NCBI RefSeq assembly: GCF_010731115.1
Contig: NZ_AP022616.1
Span: forward strand, 3,410,001-3,474,000
Reading direction: 5' to 3'
Source of the DNA: Mycolicibacterium phocaicum
Lineage (GTDB): Bacteria; Actinomycetota; Actinomycetes; Mycobacteriales; Mycobacteriaceae
DNA length: 64,000 nt
Shown: in pieces, positions 60,514 to 64,000 of the stretch
Numbering within the stretch: position 1 is the first letter of the stretch
How the letters are laid out: each line of letters begins with the position of its first letter
Notes under the pieces: model-generated
Databases searched by the model: none
Told to the model about the DNA's origin: nothing
Seen by the model: only the letters and a program-made list of their open reading frames with translations
Translations under genes and position numbers: made by a program

Positions 60514-61105
60514 GCCGCTTCCAGTTCGTCGCCGACCACCTGCACACCTACCCGGTGAAGTGGCTATGCGCAGTCGTCGAGATCGCGCGTTCCTCGTTCT
60601 ACGCCTGGTTGGCCGCTGCCGACGGCCGAGCCGCCCGCATCGCCGCTGACCAGGAGCTGGCCGCACGTATCCGCACCGTGCACGACGAAGACAACACCTA
60701 CGGGGCACCGCGGATCACCGCCGAACTCAACGACGGTGCACCCGACGGTGAGCGGGTCAACCACAAGCGGGTGGCCCGGGTGATGAGGGTGCCGGGATCG
60801 CCGGCTACCGCCGGCGACGACGCGTGAAAACGACCACCCCGGATCCGGCGAATCAGAAGGTCCCGGACCTGCTCGGGCGGGACTTCACCGCGACCGCACC
60901 CAATGTGAAGTACGTCGGCGACATCACCTACCTACCCTTGGCCACCGGGGCGAATCTGTATCTCGCGACAGTGATCGACTGCTTCTCCGGCCGGGTCGCG
61001 GGGTGGGCGATCGCTGAGCACATGCGCACTGAACTGGTCGAAGATGCCCTCAAAGCCGCTGACGCGTTACGGGGCTCGCTGGCCGGTGCGATATTCCACT
61101 CAGAT
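60510..61105 (+). pseudogene. IS3-family OrfB transposase, 5' part, frameshifted and interrupted
   Basis: The frame opens as an OrfB (FQFVADHLHTYPVKWLC, HTH_21-type DEDNTYGAPRITAEL) but stops at 60827. From about 60790 the homology continues in another frame (IAGYRRRRRVKTTTPDPANQ, then the integrase core KYVGDITYLPLATGANLYLATVIDCFSGRVAGWAI with the first catalytic Asp, and FHSD). A single-base deletion near 60790-60795 explains this. The frame is then cut at 61105 by the IS21 insertion. So this copy was damaged twice. Confidence 0.85.
61099..61105. repeat. 7-bp target duplication, left copy (CTCAGAT)
   Basis: CTCAGAT abuts the left end of the IS21-family element and is repeated at 63739-63745 beside the right end. 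Joining the two sides restores the IS3 OrfB codons for HSDHGSQYTS. Confidence 0.85.
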
Positions 61106-61166
61106 TGTCGCTTGCCAGGGTGATGGGACCACCTGATTGCCAGGGGGATGGGACCACCGTGGCGCG

Positions 61167-61964
61167 TTATTGAGGATGCTCGTCGGCGGGGTCTGGGTCA
61201 AGCTGAGGGCGGGTCCGTTGGCGGTAGGACGGTCCTTCGATGACCAGGGTGTGCGCGGCGGAGGTCAGTCGGTCGATGGCTGATTGGGCGAGCAGGGTGT
61301 CGGCGGTCATGGTCAGCCATTCGGCGGGCTCGCGGTTCGACGTCATGATCGTGGTCTTGGCGCGGTGGCGCTCGACGACGATTTCGTAGAAGTCGCTGGT
61401 TTCGGTGGCGTCGAGGGGGCGTAGCGCGAAGTCGTCGATGATCAGAACGTCGACGGCGGCCAGGCGGCGGATCTCGGCGTCGACGGTGTGGTCGAGGCGG
61501 GCGGCGCGCAGCCGGGTGAACAGTTTGTCGGCGCGGCCGAACACGACGGTGTGTCTGCGTCGAATAGCCATGTTTCCCAATGCTGTTGCCAGATGCGTCT
61601 TGCCAACGCCGACGGGCCCGAGGACGATCGCGGACTGGCCGGCATCGAGGAACCGTAGCGAGGTGAGATCACCGAGCAGGGTGCGGTCATAGCGCAGGTC
61701 GCCGTGGGCGGTCCAGGTATCAAACCGCATGCTCGGATCGAGTCCGGCTTTGGCCGCTCGTAGTGCCGCGGAGCGGGATTCGCGTCGGGAGACCTCGTCA
61801 GCCAGCAGTGTTTCCAGGAAGCCGATGTGGCTGAGTTTGTGTTGTCGGGCCAAGGCGGCGCGTTCGGGCAGGGTGTCAGCCAGTGCACCGAGCTTGAGGG
61901 CTTTGAGCAGTCGGAGCAGATCAGCGCCGATCGGGTCGGTAGCTCCACGGGCGGTGGTAGTCAT
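61167..61964 (-). CDS. istB: IS21 helper ATPase IstB
   Basis: A 265-residue AAA+ protein of the DnaC/IstB class. Walker A is LGPVGVGKTHLATALG (about residues 115-130), Walker B is DVLIIDDFAL (about 172-181), followed by sensor motif TIMTSNREPAEW. IstB forms an ATP-driven clamp that selects target DNA and stimulates IstA. The ATG lies one base after the istA stop, so the two are coupled. It appears intact. Confidence 0.95.
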   Translation of the reverse strand: MTTTARGATDPIGADLLRLLKALKLGALADTLPERAALARQHKLSHIGFLETLLADEVSRRESRSAALRAAKAGLDPSMRFDTWTAHGDLRYDRTLLGDLTSLRFLDAGQSAIVLGPVGVGKTHLATALGNMAIRRRHTVVFGRADKLFTRLRAARLDHTVDAEIRRLAAVDVLIIDDFALRPLDATETSDFYEIVVERHRAKTTIMTSNREPAEWLTMTADTLLAQSAIDRLTSAAHTLVIEGPSYRQRTRPQLDPDPADEHPQ

Positions 61965-61965
61965 G

Positions 61966-63576
61966 TCAGCGGTTCTCCTCGGAAACGATGGTCAATGATG
62001 TTGGGGTGGAGTTGAATTCGGAAGGATCACGGGCGAAGCGGGTCGCGGTGTGACCGACCGCTTTCGGCAGGGCCGGGGAGCTGGTCTCGGTGGCACGCTC
62101 GAGCATGGAGGCGATCTTGTTCACCGAGACGACATCGAGATCCAGCGACAATGAACAGGCCTGTTCGACCCGGTCGGCGCCGTAGCGGCGCACCAGACCC
62201 AGCAGCCGGTAGACGGTACGCATCTTCGTCCAGGGCAGCCGGTCATCGAGGATGCGTTCGGCGTAGATCCCGACGTTGGGGCCGTGCGCGGCGCAGGTGG
62301 CGATCAATGTCGTCACATCGCGCAGCGCGTAGCCGGTCTTGTGTTCGGGCAGATCAGCGGGGTCGGTGCTGCGCCCACCGGCCGGTTGGCGGGGATGGAC
62401 CTTGACCAGCACGCCGCGGCGATAGAACTTCACCAGCTCGGTGTCGGCGCGCACGTCCAGGTACTGACCGATCCAGCATTCGGGCAGCGAATACAGGGCC
62501 TTGGCGACCTCGGCGTGGAAGTCGCGGTGGACCTTGACCGTCTTGAACACCGGCACGTCATAGACCTGCGGCACCGCCAACAGCCGGGGCTGCTCTTCGT
62601 CGGTGAACACCTCCAGCGGGCGTGCGCAGGTGGTGCCGTGGGTGCGGGTGCCCGCAGTGTCACGACACCACGCTGTGGCGGCGTCCTGCGCCTGCTGCAG
62701 ACTGGTGAATGTTTCTCCGTCCCAGAAGTTTCGCCGCACGTACTGCACGGCGCGTTCCACCCGTGGCTTGTCTTTCGGCGAGGCCACCCTGGCGGGGTCG
62801 GTCAGAAACCCGCTATGCCCGGCGTAGTCCAGCCAGCCCTGGCTGAACTGCGGGTTGACCGCGTCCGCGGCGGCGATCACCGGTTTGAGGTTGTCGGGGA
62901 TCAGCACGGCGAACACCCCGCCGAAGAACTCCCAGGCCGCCTCGCAGCCGGCGATCACCGCGGCCAGGGTCTGCGAGTACGACAACCACACGAACATGTG
63001 CCGGGAGTACACCGCGGTGAAGATCAGCGCGTGCACCTTGCGGCGGCGCCCGTCAGCAGCGTCGGTGAGCATCCCCAGGTAGCCGAAGTCGACCTGGCAC
63101 TCCACTCCGGGATCGCCATCAGCGACCCGCACCGTGAGGTCTTTGCGGCCGAAACCGCAACGCTGGCTGGCGAATCGGTGCAACGTCCGATACGGCACCA
63201 CACACCCCTGCCGGGCCAACAGGGTGTGGATCTTCGTGACCGTCAACGGCCGATGCTCACCGGTGCCGGCCACCCAGGCGGTGATCTGATCTTCGAAGCC
63301 CACCAGCTGCTCCCACGCCGCCCCGTGGCCATCGGGGCGCACCGGACGCACCGCCTCGGCAACCATCCCGATCAACGCATCATCGACCGCGCTGACGTCG
63401 GCGTCGCGACGCAAACCCGCCGCCTGGGCGGCCTCGACGTAGCGGCGCACCGTCTTGCGGTCCAGGCCGCAATGCGCGGCAATGCTGCGGTACCCCGGCG
63501 CCGGCAGTCCCACCACCCCCAGCCACACCCGCAGCACTTCCCTGATCTCATTCACACTGACCTCCCGAAAAGCCAT
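61966..63576 (-). CDS. istA: IS21 transposase IstA
   Basis: A 536-residue DDE transposase, apparently intact. An N-terminal helix-turn-helix (YRSIAAHCGLDRKTVRRYVEAAQAAG, about 28-53) is followed by the rve catalytic core: Asp in CQVDFGYLGM, Asp in LIPDNLKPVI and Glu in KPRVERAVQYVRRNFW. The C-terminal region ends near RYGADRVEQACSLSLDLDVVSV. The ATG at 63576 is preferred over the longer open frame to 63690, which would run into the terminal repeats. Confidence 0.95.
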   Translation of the reverse strand: MAFREVSVNEIREVLRVWLGVVGLPAPGYRSIAAHCGLDRKTVRRYVEAAQAAGLRRDADVSAVDDALIGMVAEAVRPVRPDGHGAAWEQLVGFEDQITAWVAGTGEHRPLTVTKIHTLLARQGCVVPYRTLHRFASQRCGFGRKDLTVRVADGDPGVECQVDFGYLGMLTDAADGRRRKVHALIFTAVYSRHMFVWLSYSQTLAAVIAGCEAAWEFFGGVFAVLIPDNLKPVIAAADAVNPQFSQGWLDYAGHSGFLTDPARVASPKDKPRVERAVQYVRRNFWDGETFTSLQQAQDAATAWCRDTAGTRTHGTTCARPLEVFTDEEQPRLLAVPQVYDVPVFKTVKVHRDFHAEVAKALYSLPECWIGQYLDVRADTELVKFYRRGVLVKVHPRQPAGGRSTDPADLPEHKTGYALRDVTTLIATCAAHGPNVGIYAERILDDRLPWTKMRTVYRLLGLVRRYGADRVEQACSLSLDLDVVSVNKIASMLERATETSSPALPKAVGHTATRFARDPSEFNSTPTSLTIVSEENR

Positions 63577-63738
63577 GCCCGCCGACCTCCGTGACCTTGA
63601 GCCGTCACGGCGATCGAACGAACAAATGAAAAGACCACCGACGCGACGCGCCGGTGGTCCCATAACTGGCAATCCAGGTGGTCCCATCACCCTGGCAAAA
63701 ATCAGGTCACACTGGTCCCATCCTCATGGCAGACGACA

Positions 63739-64000
63739 CTCAGATCACGGAAGTCAGTACACCTCAAAGGATTTCGCGACACTCTGCGCAGATCTGGGCG
63801 TCGTCCAGTCGATGGGTGGGGTGGGGTCAAGTGCCGATAACGCGCTCGCCGAATCGTTCAACGCCTCCCTCAAACGCGAGATCCTGCAGGACCGCAGCCA
63901 GTGGCCCGACGCTGCTACCTGCCGCCGTGAAGTGTTCCGCTGGCTGGTCCGCTACAACCTGAAACGGAGGCACTCCCGCTGCCGCTATTCCAGCCCGGCC
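63739..64000 (+). pseudogene. IS3-family OrfB transposase, 3' part (partial)
   Basis: After the target duplication (63739-63745) the frame continues the OrfB integrase core: HSDHGSQYTSKDFA, then GVVQSMGGVG, the catalytic Glu in DNALAESFNASLKREIL, and LVRYNLKRRHSR. It reaches the window end without a stop. Together with 60510-61105 it makes one OrfB split by IS21. Confidence 0.88.

Larger units (their letters stand above)
61106..63738 (-). mobile_element. complete IS21-family insertion sequence
   Basis: The 2633-bp element starts and ends TGTCG...CGACA and has istA and istB reading on the minus strand. As is usual in IS21, each end carries several copies of a transposase-binding repeat, TTGCCAGGGTGATGGGACC-like: left at 61112-61133 and 61137-61158, right (inverted) at 63653-63672, 63677-63698 and 63712-63732. 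The target duplication is 7 bp. Confidence 0.9.
60115..64000 (+). mobile_element. IS3-family element, interrupted by IS21 and running off the window
   Basis: orfA is intact, orfB is frameshifted and split. A plausible left end starts at 60115 with TGACCCCAAGTGTTGGACAC. The right end lies beyond 64000. The 140 bases between the beta-helix gene and 60115 hold no gene I recognise. The IS21 element occupies 61106-63738. Confidence 0.8.

Noticed and set aside
61097..61105. 9-bp target duplication CACTCAGAT for the IS21 element
   Set aside because: Assigning ACA to the right end gives matching TGTCG ends on both sides. The true duplication is then 7 bp, and the extra CA match is shared by chance with the target.

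Overview
The window is high-G+C actinobacterial DNA from a mycobacterium, most likely a fast-growing environmental Mycolicibacterium. The evidence is a paired MmpS/MmpL and a lone MmpL, a PE-PPE-domain protein, PapA, FadD (fatty-acyl-AMP ligase) and a very large type I polyketide synthase, a chromosomal AAC(2')-I aminoglycoside acetyltransferase, and gene order matching what I remember of the M. smegmatis and M. tuberculosis Rv0247c-Rv0265c neighbourhoods. Locus names from other genomes are from memory and were not checked by a search.

Layout. 0-5 kb: a deazaflavin (F420)-type nitroreductase-family protein, then a TetR gene divergent from an mmpS-mmpL pair, with a readable promoter and palindromes between them. 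5-9.1 kb: a small unknown gene, an L,D-transpeptidase, a patatin-like lipase, a DUF732 secreted protein and an unknown gene. 9.5-16.4 kb: a FecB2-like iron lipoprotein, a YhhQ-like transporter, 5-oxoprolinase subunits B and C, aac(2'), then a HemD-winged-helix fusion and a sirohydrochlorin chelatase, which together can supply and possibly regulate siroheme for the nearby NirBD nitrite reductase (16.4-19.4 kb, minus strand). 19.5-25.1 kb: a PEP-mutase/isocitrate-lyase family enzyme coupled to a Thr-rich membrane protein, and the Sdh1-type succinate dehydrogenase operon with its small conserved companion gene. 25.2-29.0 kb: a flavin reductase-like protein and an rmlA-rmlB-rmlCD dTDP-rhamnose operon in which the epimerase and reductase are fused. 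29.0-32.5 kb: a PknF-like Ser/Thr kinase, a CDP-diacylglycerol diphosphatase and a DUF559/AbiEi-like protein.

32.7-53.6 kb is a complete trehalose-polyphleate-type (TPP) lipid locus: fadD23-like FAAL, a GAP-like membrane protein, then a minus-strand papA3-mmpL10-pe operon divergent from an 11-kb bimodular pks (KS-AT-KR-ACP / KS-AT-DH-ER-KR-ACP). FadD23 activates the starter fatty acid, Pks extends it with malonyl units, PapA esterifies trehalose, MmpL10 exports, and the PE-PPE protein finishes assembly outside. An intact IS30-family element (35.2-36.6 kb, 3-bp target duplication) sits harmlessly between the two convergent arms.

53.7-60.1 kb is an accessory region of visibly lower G+C: two small secreted proteins, a DUF4012 membrane protein, a hexapeptide-repeat acyltransferase, a methyltransferase and a Tat-exported beta-helix (pectin-lyase-like) lipoprotein. 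It looks like part of a surface-glycan locus that I cannot match to a described one, and it is the best candidate here for something new. It is bounded by an IS3-family element (60.1 kb to the window end) whose transposase carries a frameshift and is also split by a complete IS21-family element (61.1-63.7 kb, 7-bp target duplication).

Across the window many genes have a TANNNT -10 hexamer 6-7 nt before the start codon, indicating leaderless transcripts, and several gene ends carry long near-perfect inverted repeats.
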